Source: Nitricoxidireducens sp046726235 | GTDB taxonomy: Bacteria > Pseudomonadota > Gammaproteobacteria > Burkholderiales > Rhodocyclaceae | Direction of reading: 5' to 3' | Assembly: GCA_046726235.1 (NCBI GenBank) | Contig: JBKPAD010000006.1 | Location: forward strand, 1-64,000 | DNA length: 64,000 bases | Part shown: positions 8,966 through 19,505 of the stretch, one piece after another | Layout: each line of letters opens with the position of its first letter | Numbering within the stretch: position 1 is the stretch's first letter | Notes under the pieces: model-generated | Told to the model about the DNA's origin: nothing | The model's database searches: none | Seen by the model: only the letters and a program-made list of their open reading frames with translations | Made by a program: the position numbers and the translations under genes

Positions 8966-9508
8966 CTACGCTACTGCGGCGGCCAGGCTGGCGGCGCGGC
9001 GCGTCTTGCCGGCACGCGCCGGCATGTGGCAGAGCCCGCAAACGTAGCCCTTGACGGGCTCGTGGGCGTGGGTGACGAACTCGCCGCCGCACTCCTTGCA
9101 GGTCGCCATCTGGAGCATGCTGGCCTCGAAGAAACGCACCATCGTCCAGGCGCGCGTCAGCGAGAGCACGGTGTCCATGCCGCTGCGGCCGGTCTGGTCC
9201 AGATACATGCGGTAGGCCTTGATGATCAGCTCGAGGCCGCGCAGCTTGGTGTGCTTCTGGAGGAAGTGGAAGTAGGCCATGAACAGCGAGGCATGCACGT
9301 TCGGCTGCCAGGTCATGAACCAGTCGGTCGAGAAGGGCAGCATGCCCTTCGGGGGCGACTCGCCCTTCACTTCCTTGTAGAGCTTCAGCAGGCGTTCGCG
9401 CGAGAGCTTGGTCTCGGCTTCCAGCAGTTGCAGGCGGGCGCCGAGCTTGATGAGTTCGATCGCCAGACCAATATCTCTCGCTTCCGAGATGACGGATTTA
9501 TTGCGCAT
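8966..9508 (-). CDS. flhC: Flagellar master regulator subunit FlhC
   Basis: Partner of FlhD in the FlhD4C2 activator of class II flagellar promoters, 180 residues. The family zinc site is visible as CKECGGEF...CGLC near residues 137-162. Length and composition match FlhC. The 32-base gap to flhD shows they form one operon. The ATG at 9508 (MRNKSVISEARD) has GGAGG just upstream. Confidence 0.95.
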   Translation of the reverse strand: MRNKSVISEARDIGLAIELIKLGARLQLLEAETKLSRERLLKLYKEVKGESPPKGMLPFSTDWFMTWQPNVHASLFMAYFHFLQKHTKLRGLELIIKAYRMYLDQTGRSGMDTVLSLTRAWTMVRFFEASMLQMATCKECGGEFVTHAHEPVKGYVCGLCHMPARAGKTRRAASLAAAVA

Positions 9509-9540
9509 GGAACCTCCGCAGTGTCAGGTGTCGCGCCGTA

Positions 9541-9858
9541 TCAGGCGACGGTTTCGACGGGACGGCCGGCGGCGAGGATCGCCGCATGGATGTGGCCGAC
9601 GCCGCGATCGCGCTCGTGGTTCGAGAGCAGGTTCAGCAGCAGCGTGTCGTCGAAGCGGAAGTTGCAGAGCAGCATGTCGGAGGCGGCCATCTTGAGGACC
9701 TGCCCCGGGGTGAGACGCTCGAGGATGTCGGCGATTTCCTCGCTGACGCCCAGACGAAAGATGGCGGTTTCCCGATCGGCGCGGACCATGCTTTGCGCCA
9801 GCATCAGGTAAGCCAGGTTGACTTCCTTTATATCGTTGTAGGTGTCGGTCGATTTCAT
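9541..9858 (-). CDS. flhD: Flagellar master regulator subunit FlhD
   Basis: DNA-binding partner of FlhC, 105 residues, all helical as expected (LAYLMLAQSMVRADRETAIFR core). A longer frame could begin at 9912, but the ATG at 9858 has TAGGAG seven bases upstream and gives the usual FlhD length, so it is chosen. It heads the motility transcription unit in this window. Its roughly 200-base upstream region is AT-rich and carries repeated motifs described separately. Confidence 0.94.
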   Translation of the reverse strand: MKSTDTYNDIKEVNLAYLMLAQSMVRADRETAIFRLGVSEEIADILERLTPGQVLKMAASDMLLCNFRFDDTLLLNLLSNHERDRGVGHIHAAILAAGRPVETVA

Positions 9859-9934
9859 CAGTGCGCTCCTAGTGATCACATCACCGACCCCACGGGGAAA
9901 ATTCCCTCGCATCAGTCAAGGTGACGGCATTGAC

Positions 9935-10033
9935 ATTATCGAGCCACCTTAGGCAAGGAAAAAATCAACGGAAAAGTGTTTCTTTTGTAAGAAACAGATG
10001 GGGAATGTTTGTAAGAAAAAACCTTACAAAAAA
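9935..10033 (-). promoter_or_regulatory. flhDC upstream region with repeated TTTGTAAG motifs
   Basis: A markedly AT-rich stretch in a GC-rich sequence, lying upstream of flhD. TTTGTAAGAAA occurs at 9984-9994 and 10008-10018, 24 bases apart, and the complement CTTACAAA follows at about 10024. These create two dyads: GTTTCTT/AAGAAAC (9978-9995) and TTTGTAAG/CTTACAAA. A GATAAT -10-like box on the minus strand lies at 9940-9935, without a good -35 at normal spacing, which fits an activator-dependent promoter. The bound regulator is unknown. Confidence 0.5.
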
Positions 10034-10062
10034 ACAACAACCGGCTGATTCGTTGACCGGTT
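10028..10062 (-). terminator. Rho-independent terminator after the EAL-domain gene
   Basis: Immediately after the stop of the gene ending at 10062, the minus strand forms AACCGG/CCGGTT (10062-10057 with 10044-10039) followed by GTTG and a run of seven T. This should insulate flhDC from the upstream c-di-GMP operon. The short stem and 12-base loop make it moderate in strength. Confidence 0.65.
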
Positions 10063-11783
10063 TACCCCTTTTCGGCCGCCAGGCGGGCCTCCATGGCGCT
10101 CGAATCGACCGGGCGGCTGAAGTGGTAGCCCTGGAACCGCTCGCAGCGCTCGGCCCGCAGGAAGCCGACCTGGGCCGCCGTTTCGACGCCCTCGGCCACC
10201 GTCGTCAGGCGCATCGAATGGGCCAGCGCCAGGATGGCGCGGACGATGGCCGCGTCTTCCTCGTCGTCCGGCAGGTCGCGGACGAAGGATTTGTCGATCT
10301 TGATGACGTCGATCGGGAAGCGCTTCAGGTAGGACAGCGACGAATACCCGGTGCCGAAGTCATCGACCGAGATGCGCACGCCCATCGCCTTGAACGCCCG
10401 CAGCATGCCGATGGCCGATTCGGCGTCCTGCATCAGCACGGATTCCGTGATTTCCAGCTGCAGCGCCGCCGCCGGGAAGCCGGTTTCGGCCAGCGTGCGG
10501 CTCACCACCTCGAGCAGCCGCGGCTGGCCGAACTGCACCGCCGAGACGTTCACCGAGATGTAGGCGTCGTAGCCCTGGTCATGCCATACCCGCCCCTGCT
10601 CGCAGGCGCGCCGCAGCACCCATTCGCCGATATCGACGATCAGGCCGGACTCGTCGGCGATCGGAATGAAGCGGTCCGGCGGCAGCAGGCCGCGGGTCGG
10701 ATGCTGCCAGCGCACCAGCGCCTCCATGCCGACGGTGCGGCCGTCGGCGGCATCGATGCAAGGCTGGTATTGCAGGAACAGCTCGTTGCGGGCGACGGCA
10801 TGGCGCAGATCCGATTCGAGCGCGACGCGTTCGCCGGAATTGGCGTTCATGTCGCGGCGGTAGAACTGGTAGGTGTTGCCGCCGACGCGCTTCGAGTAGC
10901 CCATCGCCGTTTCGGCATTCATCAGCAGCTCGTAGACCTCGGTTCCGTCATCCGGCATGCGCGAAATGCCGATGCTGCCGGTCACGTAGAGGTCGAAGCC
11001 CTCCTTCTGGAAGGGGGCGTCGAAGGCCTGCTTGAGCGCCTCGGCCGTGTCCGTCAATTGCTCGACGGACTTGGTGCCGGGCAGGAAGATGCCGAACGCG
11101 TCGCCCGACAGGCGCGCCACCAGCGCGTCTTCGCCCAGCGTCGCGGACAGGCGCTGCGCGGCGCCGCGCAGGATGGCGTTGCCGGTGTCGTAGCCGAACG
11201 ACGTGTTCAGGCGCAGGAAGCGGTCGAGGTCGATGTAGATGATGGCGCCGCCCGGGATGCCGCCGCTTTTCTCGGCGTCGAGAATCCACTCGGTGACGCG
11301 CGCGCAGAACAGGTTGTGGTTCGGCAGGTTCGAGAGGTCGTCGTAGTAGGCGAGTTCCTGGATGCGGTTGTCGGCCTCGCGCACGGCGCTGCGCGCGGCC
11401 GCGTTCTTCAGCTCGCGCTCGATCACCGGCATCAGGCGCGCGTAGTTGCCCTTGTCGATGTAGTCCTGCACGCCCTCGTGCATCGCCGACACCGCCTGCT
11501 GGTCGGTGATCTGGCCCGAATAGATGATGAACGGGATGTCCTTGCCCGTCTTCTTGACGATCTCGAGCGCCGCCGAGGAGTCGAAGCCCGGCATGTTGTG
11601 GTCGCAGATGATGATGTCCCACTCGCGCTCTGCAAGCGCGCGCGCCAGGTTGGGGCCGTTGTCGACGCGCGTCCAGTCGAGCCGGACGCCGCGGGCGTTG
11701 AGCTCGGAATAGAGCAGGAAGGCCTCGTCTTCCGAGTCCTCGACCATCAGCATGTGGATGGGGCGTTCGCGCGGTATGGTCAT
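10062..11783 (-). CDS. REC-GGDEF-EAL protein, probable c-di-GMP phosphodiesterase
   Basis: A 573-residue three-domain response regulator. The N-terminal receiver (MLMVEDSEDEAFLL, IIICDHNMPG) is followed by a GGDEF domain with a degenerate active site (RLSGDAFGIF) and an intact EAL domain (MEALVRWQ, SVNVSAVQF, ISVDDFGTGYSS, KIDKSFV). The likely activity is c-di-GMP hydrolysis, with the GGDEF part acting as a GTP-sensing or structural module. The ATG at 11783 lies 2 bases after the stop of the preceding gene, so the two are translationally coupled. A longer upstream frame exists but overlaps that gene and lacks domain similarity. Confidence 0.93.
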   Translation of the reverse strand: MTIPRERPIHMLMVEDSEDEAFLLYSELNARGVRLDWTRVDNGPNLARALAEREWDIIICDHNMPGFDSSAALEIVKKTGKDIPFIIYSGQITDQQAVSAMHEGVQDYIDKGNYARLMPVIERELKNAAARSAVREADNRIQELAYYDDLSNLPNHNLFCARVTEWILDAEKSGGIPGGAIIYIDLDRFLRLNTSFGYDTGNAILRGAAQRLSATLGEDALVARLSGDAFGIFLPGTKSVEQLTDTAEALKQAFDAPFQKEGFDLYVTGSIGISRMPDDGTEVYELLMNAETAMGYSKRVGGNTYQFYRRDMNANSGERVALESDLRHAVARNELFLQYQPCIDAADGRTVGMEALVRWQHPTRGLLPPDRFIPIADESGLIVDIGEWVLRRACEQGRVWHDQGYDAYISVNVSAVQFGQPRLLEVVSRTLAETGFPAAALQLEITESVLMQDAESAIGMLRAFKAMGVRISVDDFGTGYSSLSYLKRFPIDVIKIDKSFVRDLPDDEEDAAIVRAILALAHSMRLTTVAEGVETAAQVGFLRAERCERFQGYHFSRPVDSSAMEARLAAEKG

Positions 11784-11785
11784 GA

Positions 11786-13684
11786 TCAACGCTTGTGCTG
11801 GACGGCGGCGAGGCGGTTGCGGCCACGCTGCTTGGCAAGGAAGACGCCGCGATCGGCGCACTTGATGAGGGCGTCGGCGTCGTCCATGGTCGCATCGCGC
11901 ACGGCGATGCCGACGCTGACGCTGCCCCGCAGGCGCACGCTTTCCGTCGCCACCTCGAGCGCCTCGACCGCCTTGCGCATGCGCTCGGCGCAGATCAGCG
12001 CCGACGGCAGGTCGGTTTCGGGGCAGACGACGAGGAATTCGTCGCCGCCGATGCGGCTGATGACGTCGTGGCTGCGCAGCCCTGTCTTCAGCGCCAGCGC
12101 CGTCTCGCGCAGCACGGCGTCGCCGACGTCATGGCCATGGCTGTCGTTGATCGCCTTGAAGTTGTCGACGTCGATGACCATGCACGACAGCGGCCGCTTG
12201 TTGCGGGACGACGCCGCCCATTCCTGCTCGATGCGCTCGATCACGTAGCGGCGGTTGGGGAATCCGGTCAGCGGATCGGTCAGGGCCGCCTCCTGCAGGC
12301 GGCGGTTGCTCACCGCGAGTTCGGCGGCGAAGCGGCGAATCTCCTCCCGGTCGCGCTCGACCTCGCGCTGCAGGTTGATCACGCGCTGGCCGGCGCGCAG
12401 GCGCGCCGCCAGCAGGCGGGGCTTGAGCGGCTTGACCATGAAATCGTCGACGCCGGCCTCGAAGGCCTCGACGAGCTTCTCGTCTTCCTCGACGCCGGTC
12501 AGCAGCAGGATGTACACGCTGCGACCGGCCTTGGTCTGGCGCAGCGCGCGCGTGAACTCGAGGCCGTCCATGCGCGGCATCAGCCAGTCGAGGACGATGA
12601 TGTCGGGCCGGATTTCCAGCGTCTTCTCGAAGGCCTCCTGGCCGTTCGTCGCCTCGTAGACCTCGTGCCCCTGGCCGGACAGCATCGCCCGCAGCAACGT
12701 GCGCATGCCGGCCTCGTCGTCCACGACGAGGACGCGCATCGGCGCGCCGTCGTCGCCGAGAGGCATCGGCGCCGGCTGCGACAGTTCCTCGAACGGCGGC
12801 ACGTCCTCGGTGTGCACGTCGAGCAGGTCGCCCCATTCGCGCCACTCACCCGCGACGTGATCGCACATCGCGATCAGCGACTCGCCGTCGATCGAAAGGC
12901 GCTCCGCAAGCTGTTGCAGGCCCGGCATCAACTCGCGCCGCTTGTCGTCCGCCGCCAGGCAGATGTCGGCGATGCGATCGGCCAGCGCCAAGGACCACAG
13001 CATCGCGTACATGCGGTCGCCCTCGGGGAATTCGGCCTTCTCCGGCGCTTCGTGATGCATGACCGGCTCCGCGAACACCTTCGGCAGGCCCCAGTCGAGC
13101 ATCATCGCCGCCGTGAGCTGGTTGTGCGTCATGACGAAGGTGGCGCGCTCGCGCTCGAGCAGTTCGCTGCGCGAGCCCGATTCCTGGGCCAGCATTCCCG
13201 AATATTCCTCGGCGAACATCGTCGCCAGCGCAAGTTCGCCGATGTGCGCGAGCAGGCCGATGCTGAAGGCTTCGTCGGCCGGCGCCGCGTGGGTGATCTT
13301 CACCAGCGACTGCAGCGAGACGGCGAACGCCAGCGAGTGCGACCAGAAGCGCGCGTAGTCGAAGTTGCGGCAGGCGCCCGAGTTGAAGTTCGAGAGCAGC
13401 GAGAAGCCCAGCGCCATCGAGCGCACCGCCGGAATGCCCAGCACCAGCAGCGCGTCCTGGATGGACGCGATCGGCCGCCCGCCCATGCCCATGCGCACGC
13501 CGTTCGCCGCCTTGATCAGGCGCGCGACGAAGGCGGGGTCGGACTTCACTGCGTGGGCGAGGTTCACGAGCGACGTGTCCTCGCGCTGCGTGAGCCGAAT
13601 GATCGCGAGGGCCGCGCCCTTCGGCGACGGCAGGTCGCGCGTCGCCTTCAACTGGTCGAAACTCGCCAGATCGATGCCGTTCAT
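11786..13684 (-). CDS. HDOD-REC-GGDEF protein, probable diguanylate cyclase
   Basis: A 632-residue regulator. The N-terminal HDOD domain (about 1-270, SPKGAALAIIRLTQ and VLGIPAVRSMALGFSLL) is followed by a receiver with the phosphoacceptor in VLDWLMPRMDG. The C-terminal GGDEF domain has an intact SRIGGDEFLV site and an RxxD inhibitory site (RSHD) five residues before it. It should make c-di-GMP in response to phosphorylation, with product inhibition. It forms an operon with the downstream EAL protein, giving an opposing synthase/hydrolase pair next to flhDC. The cognate kinase is not in the immediate neighbourhood. Confidence 0.93.
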   Translation of the reverse strand: MNGIDLASFDQLKATRDLPSPKGAALAIIRLTQREDTSLVNLAHAVKSDPAFVARLIKAANGVRMGMGGRPIASIQDALLVLGIPAVRSMALGFSLLSNFNSGACRNFDYARFWSHSLAFAVSLQSLVKITHAAPADEAFSIGLLAHIGELALATMFAEEYSGMLAQESGSRSELLERERATFVMTHNQLTAAMMLDWGLPKVFAEPVMHHEAPEKAEFPEGDRMYAMLWSLALADRIADICLAADDKRRELMPGLQQLAERLSIDGESLIAMCDHVAGEWREWGDLLDVHTEDVPPFEELSQPAPMPLGDDGAPMRVLVVDDEAGMRTLLRAMLSGQGHEVYEATNGQEAFEKTLEIRPDIIVLDWLMPRMDGLEFTRALRQTKAGRSVYILLLTGVEEDEKLVEAFEAGVDDFMVKPLKPRLLAARLRAGQRVINLQREVERDREEIRRFAAELAVSNRRLQEAALTDPLTGFPNRRYVIERIEQEWAASSRNKRPLSCMVIDVDNFKAINDSHGHDVGDAVLRETALALKTGLRSHDVISRIGGDEFLVVCPETDLPSALICAERMRKAVEALEVATESVRLRGSVSVGIAVRDATMDDADALIKCADRGVFLAKQRGRNRLAAVQHKR

Positions 13685-13756
13685 CGTGCCGCAATACCCG
13701 TATTGCGAAAGTACATAAGCTTAACGTAAATGGACGCCGCCCGGCGCCGGCCGCGC

Positions 13757-13769
13757 TAGAATCGCTGCG
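13757..13769 (+). promoter_or_regulatory. -10-like box directly before the NUDIX start codon
   Basis: TAGAAT at 13757-13762 is followed after 6 bases by the GTG start at 13769. Because transcription normally starts 6-8 bases after a -10 box, the mRNA would begin at or next to the start codon, i.e. be leaderless. No Shine-Dalgarno sequence is visible. The -35 is weak. Confidence 0.45.
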
Positions 13770-14314
13770 TGGATGCCGCCATCAATTTTTGCAGCGCCTG
13801 CGGCGCGCCCGTCGCCCTGAGGGTGCCTGCCGGCGACTCGCTGCCGCGGCACGTCTGCGATCGCTGCAACGCCATCCACTACCGCAATCCCAAGCTCGTC
13901 GTCGGCACGCTCCCCTTCTGGGAGGATCGCGTGCTGCTCTGCAAGCGCGCGATCGAGCCGCGCTACGGCAAATGGACGCTGCCGGCCGGCTTCATGGAGA
14001 ACCAGGAGACGGTCGCCGCGGCCGCGCTGCGCGAAACCGAGGAGGAATCGGGCGCCCACATCGAACTCGGCGAGATGTACACGCTGATCTCGGTGCCGCA
14101 CATCAGCCAGGTGCACGTGATCTTCCGCGCCCGCCTGCTCGACCTCGACTTCGCTCCGGGCGAGGAGACGCTGGAAGTCGCCCTGTTCAGCGAAGAGGAA
14201 GTCCCCTGGGACGAAATCGCCTTCCGCACCATCGGCATGACGCTGCGCCACTACTTCGCCGACCGCCGCTCGGGGCGCTACTCCTTCCACACCGGCGACC
14301 TCGCGCCACTGTAG
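13769..14314 (+). CDS. Zinc-ribbon NUDIX hydrolase
   Basis: A 181-residue hydrolase of nucleoside-diphosphate-linked substrates. An N-terminal zinc ribbon (CSACG...CDRCN) resembles NudC-type proteins. The NUDIX box at about 75-97 is complete: G, then E six residues on, then RETEEESGA. The substrate cannot be read from sequence; NADH or ADP-ribose are options within the family. The start is GTG, because the nearby ATG at 13773 is in another frame. It is divergent from the HDOD gene and convergent with tonB, whose stop follows directly. Confidence 0.9.
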   Translation: MDAAINFCSACGAPVALRVPAGDSLPRHVCDRCNAIHYRNPKLVVGTLPFWEDRVLLCKRAIEPRYGKWTLPAGFMENQETVAAAALRETEEESGAHIELGEMYTLISVPHISQVHVIFRARLLDLDFAPGEETLEVALFSEEEVPWDEIAFRTIGMTLRHYFADRRSGRYSFHTGDLAPL

Positions 14315-15037
14315 CTACTCCTCCGGATCGAAGACGATCGGCAGGACGACGGCGAAGCTGCGCCGTTGCAGCGACTCCGGCACCGCCGCACGCGGCGCCG
14401 CCTTGCGCATCATCTCCAGCGCCGCCGCATCCAGCGACGCATCGCCGCTCGGCCGCGCCAGCGTGACCTCCGCCGCGCGGCCCTCGGCCACTTCCACCCG
14501 CACCTCCACCGTGCCGCCGATACCCGCGTCGAGCGCGCGCGGCGGATAGCGCTTGTGGCGGCGCGCCTCGAAGGCAAGGGCGAGGCGGTACTGCCGCAAG
14601 CCCTCCGCGCTTCCGTCCCGTGGCGCTGGTGCGGCCGCGCGCGGGGCGGCTTCCGGCATTGCGGCCGGCGCAGCCGGCTCGCCGCGCGGGAGGGCGGCAG
14701 ATGTGGCCGTCGCAGCGACCGGCGCCACGAGCGGAACGGCCGGCGCCGGCCGCGGCGTGGCCGGCTGCTGCGCCGGCTCGGGCACGCGCTGCGGCGCCGG
14801 AGCCGGTGCATGGCGCACGGGGTCCTGTGGCGCTGACGGCGGCTGGCGCAGCGTCGCCATCAGCGCAGGCAGCGGCTCCTCGTCGGGCCGCTGAGCCGCT
14901 GTCGGCCACAGCAATAGGAAGTGCAGCAGCAGGGAAATCCCCACCGCCCTGCGGAGATTTTCCCCCGACGGCACACTAGGAAAAGTCACATCGATCTGAT
15001 AACGTTCGCCAACGGGAATTCTAGATGAGATGGGCAC
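14315..15037 (-). CDS. TonB-family energy transducer
   Basis: Up to 240 residues. An N-terminal membrane anchor (AVGISLLLHFLLLW) is followed by a long Pro/Ala-rich periplasmic stretch and a C-terminal TonB fold (HKRYPPRALDAGIGGTVEVRV). It would transmit proton-motive-force energy from ExbB/ExbD to outer-membrane receptors, but no exbBD genes are in the window. A TonB-dependent receptor starts at 62632, far away. The start is uncertain: only GTG codons are available (15037, 14989, 14974), none with a convincing ribosome site; the longest version would overlap the divergent HNH gene by 8 bases. Confidence 0.83.
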   Translation of the reverse strand: MPISSRIPVGERYQIDVTFPSVPSGENLRRAVGISLLLHFLLLWPTAAQRPDEEPLPALMATLRQPPSAPQDPVRHAPAPAPQRVPEPAQQPATPRPAPAVPLVAPVAATATSAALPRGEPAAPAAMPEAAPRAAAPAPRDGSAEGLRQYRLALAFEARRHKRYPPRALDAGIGGTVEVRVEVAEGRAAEVTLARPSGDASLDAAALEMMRKAAPRAAVPESLQRRSFAVVLPIVFDPEE

Positions 15038-15608
15038 TTACCCCCTGATCCTGACGCTAGATCAACATGGCCTCCCACATCGCTGGGTGAGCTGGCAGCA
15101 TGCGTGCTTCTACTACGTCAAGGATCTCGTCGCCTGGTCGATCGGCGACAACTCCTTCGTCATCCACGGCGGCATCAACCGCCTCACCGGCGAGCGTTCC
15201 GAGATCGCCACCAACAGCATCATCGCCATCAAGGGCAAGGCCCTCGCGGGCAAGTCATTCAACCAGGTGCCGCCTTTGTCGAACCGCGAACTCTTCCACC
15301 GCGACCGCCAGATCTGCGGCTATTGCGGCAAGGAGCTGCCGGGCTCGCGCCTGACGCGCGACCACATCGTCCCCGTCTCGCAAGGCGGCAAGGACATCTG
15401 GATGAACGTCGTCACCGCCTGTCGCCACTGCAACCAGACCAAGAGCGGACGCACGCCAGAACAGGCCGGCATGCAGCTGCTCTATGCCCCCTACGTCCCG
15501 AACAAGGCCGAATACCTGATCCTCTGCAACCGCAGCATCCTCGCCGACCAGATGGACTTCCTGGCGCAGCACGTGCCGTCGCAAAGCCGCATCCGGCTCG
15601 CCGCCTGA
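15030..15608 (+). CDS. HNH endonuclease
   Basis: A 192-residue protein with a central HNH fold: CGYCG (two Cys), TRDHIVPVSQGG (the DH pair), the Asn of MNVVTACRHCNQ and the second CxxC. The first 90 residues do not match a domain I recognise. Such standalone HNH proteins occur widely in proteobacteria outside restriction systems, and the role is unknown; a repair or housekeeping nuclease is one option. It is followed 20 bases later by ygiQ in the same direction. Confidence 0.85.
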   Translation: MGTYPLILTLDQHGLPHRWVSWQHACFYYVKDLVAWSIGDNSFVIHGGINRLTGERSEIATNSIIAIKGKALAGKSFNQVPPLSNRELFHRDRQICGYCGKELPGSRLTRDHIVPVSQGGKDIWMNVVTACRHCNQTKSGRTPEQAGMQLLYAPYVPNKAEYLILCNRSILADQMDFLAQHVPSQSRIRLAA

Positions 15609-15627
15609 GCTTTTCCTTTTCCGCACC

Positions 15628-17619
<1,992 letters not shown>

Positions 17620-17661
17620 CGAAAGTCACCCCGCCGCGCCTGAATACCCGCACCGGCAGCG

Positions 17662-17683
17662 CGGGCAGAATACAATCTGCCCG
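17662..17683 (+). promoter_or_regulatory. Perfect 8-bp dyad over the -10 box of the amidotransferase gene
   Basis: CGGGCAGA (17662-17669) and TCTGCCCG (17676-17683) are a perfect inverted repeat around ATACAA. The candidate -10 box TACAAT (17671-17676) is inside the dyad and 35 bases before the ATG at 17712. A repressor bound here would block the promoter. Alternatively it is a weak hairpin after ygiQ; there is no T-run, which argues against a terminator. Confidence 0.45.
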
Positions 17684-17711
17684 ACCCCCTCCGACCGACC
17701 GACAGACAGAC

Positions 17712-19493
17712 ATGTGCGGCATTTGCGGTGAACTGCGCTTCGACAACGGCGCTCCCGACCTCGCGCTGATCAAGCGCATGACGGCCGAACTGGCGCGGCG
17801 CGGCCCCGACCATGAAGGCGTGATCACCGACGGCCCGCTGGCGTTCGGCCACCGCCGCCTCGCCATCATCGACCTCTCGGCGCGCGCCGACCAGCCGCTG
17901 GTCGACAAGGACCTGCGCCTGGCGCTGGTCTTCAACGGCACCATCTACAACTACAAGGAGCTGCGCGCCGAGCTCGCCGGCATGGGCTACGCCTTCTTCT
18001 CCGAGGGCGACAGCGAAGTCATCCTCAAGGCCTTCCACGCCTGGGGCGAGAAGTGCGTCGAACGCTTCTTCGGCATGTTCGCCTTCGCCATCTGGGACAT
18101 GCGCTTCGGCACGCTGTTCCTGGCGCGCGACCGCTTCGGCATCAAGCCGCTCTACTACAGCCTCGAAGGCGTGCGCCTGCGCTTCGCCTCCAGCATGCAG
18201 TCGCTGCTCGCCGCCGGCGACATCGACACGCGCATCGACCGCATCGCCCTGCACCACCACCTGACGCTGCATGCCGTCGTGCCGGCGCCGCGCACGCTGC
18301 TCGAAGGCGTGCGCAAGCTGCCGCCGGCGACGACGCTGACCATCAGCCGCGACGGCCGCTTCAGCCAGCGCTGCTACTGGTCGCTCGACGCGACGCGGCC
18401 GCAGCGCGTGCTGTCGGAGGAAGACTGGATCACCGCGACGCGCTACGTGCTCGGGCGCGCCATCGACCGCCACCGCCACGCCGCCGACGTGCCGGTCGGC
18501 GTGCTGCTCTCGGGCGGCCTCGATTCCAGCCTCGTCGTCGCCATGATGGCGCAGCAGGGCGTGCACAACCTGCTGACGTTCTCCATCGGCTTCGAGCACG
18601 GCCCCGGCGAATCCGGCGACGAGTTCGAGTTTTCCGACCTCGTCGCCGAGCACTTCGGCACGCGCCACCACCGCCATTCGATCTCGAACGCCGAGCTGCT
18701 GGCGCGCATTCCCGAGACCGTGCGCCACATGTCCGAGCCGATGGTGAGCCAGGACGTCGCCGCCTTCGATCTGCTCGGCGAGAAGGTCCACCCGCACGCC
18801 AAGGTCGTCATGTCCGGCCAGGGTGCCGACGAAGTGTTCGGCGGCTACCCGTGGTATCCGCGCATGGAGGCCGAGGGCGGCGCGCCGCTCGAGCGCTTCG
18901 CGCGCCACTATTTCGACCGCCGCCACGACGAATACCTGCAGACCGTGACGCCGGCCTTCCACGTCGCCGACGTCACCTCGGAGGCCGTCGCCGCCGCGCT
19001 GGCCCGTCCCGGCGCCGACGAATTCCTCGACCAGGTGCTGCGCCTCGACGTCACGACGCTGATCGTCGACGATCCCGTCAAGCGCGTCGACAACATGATG
19101 ATGGCCTGGGCCGTCGAGGCGCGCGTGCCCTTCCTCGACCACGAGGTCGTCGAGCTCGCCGCGCGCATGCCGCCGGGCCTGCGCCTGCGCGAGGGCGGCA
19201 AGTTCCCGCTCAAGGCGGTCGCGCGCGGCCTGGTGCCCGACGCCGTCATCGACCGCCCCAAGGTCGGCTTCCCGGTGCCGGCGCTCAAGTACGTGCGCGG
19301 CCCGTTCCTCGACTACATGCGCGGCCTGCTCGAGTCGAAGGCCTGCCGCGAGCGCGGCCTGTTCGAGCGCACCTGCGTCGAGAAGCTGCTGGCGGAACCC
19401 GAAGCCCACACCACGCCGCTGCAAGGCAGCAAGCTGTGGCACCTCGCACTGCTCGAGGCCTGGCTGCAGGAGAACGTCGACCGGCGCGGCTGA
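17712..19493 (+). CDS. Asparagine-synthase-family amidotransferase, N-acetylglutaminylglutamine-amide type
   Basis: A 593-residue class II glutamine amidotransferase. Starting at the ATG at 17712 places Cys2 (MCGICGEL) as the N-terminal nucleophile. The synthetase half has the PP-loop SGGLDSSLV, an AsnB-type ATP site. Length and ends match the amidotransferase of the N-acetylglutaminylglutamine amide osmolyte pathway better than general AsnB, but the usual partner (acetyl-dipeptide synthetase) is not adjacent here. It could therefore amidate a different substrate. A longer upstream frame into ygiQ is discarded because Cys2 must be exposed. Confidence 0.85.
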   Translation: MCGICGELRFDNGAPDLALIKRMTAELARRGPDHEGVITDGPLAFGHRRLAIIDLSARADQPLVDKDLRLALVFNGTIYNYKELRAELAGMGYAFFSEGDSEVILKAFHAWGEKCVERFFGMFAFAIWDMRFGTLFLARDRFGIKPLYYSLEGVRLRFASSMQSLLAAGDIDTRIDRIALHHHLTLHAVVPAPRTLLEGVRKLPPATTLTISRDGRFSQRCYWSLDATRPQRVLSEEDWITATRYVLGRAIDRHRHAADVPVGVLLSGGLDSSLVVAMMAQQGVHNLLTFSIGFEHGPGESGDEFEFSDLVAEHFGTRHHRHSISNAELLARIPETVRHMSEPMVSQDVAAFDLLGEKVHPHAKVVMSGQGADEVFGGYPWYPRMEAEGGAPLERFARHYFDRRHDEYLQTVTPAFHVADVTSEAVAAALARPGADEFLDQVLRLDVTTLIVDDPVKRVDNMMMAWAVEARVPFLDHEVVELAARMPPGLRLREGGKFPLKAVARGLVPDAVIDRPKVGFPVPALKYVRGPFLDYMRGLLESKACRERGLFERTCVEKLLAEPEAHTTPLQGSKLWHLALLEAWLQENVDRRG

Positions 19494-19505
19494 GCCGCGC
19501 GAAAC

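Noticed and set aside
11795..13729. Long plus-strand frame opposite the HDOD-REC-GGDEF gene
   Set aside because: Composition is that of an antisense shadow; the minus-strand protein has three complete domains.
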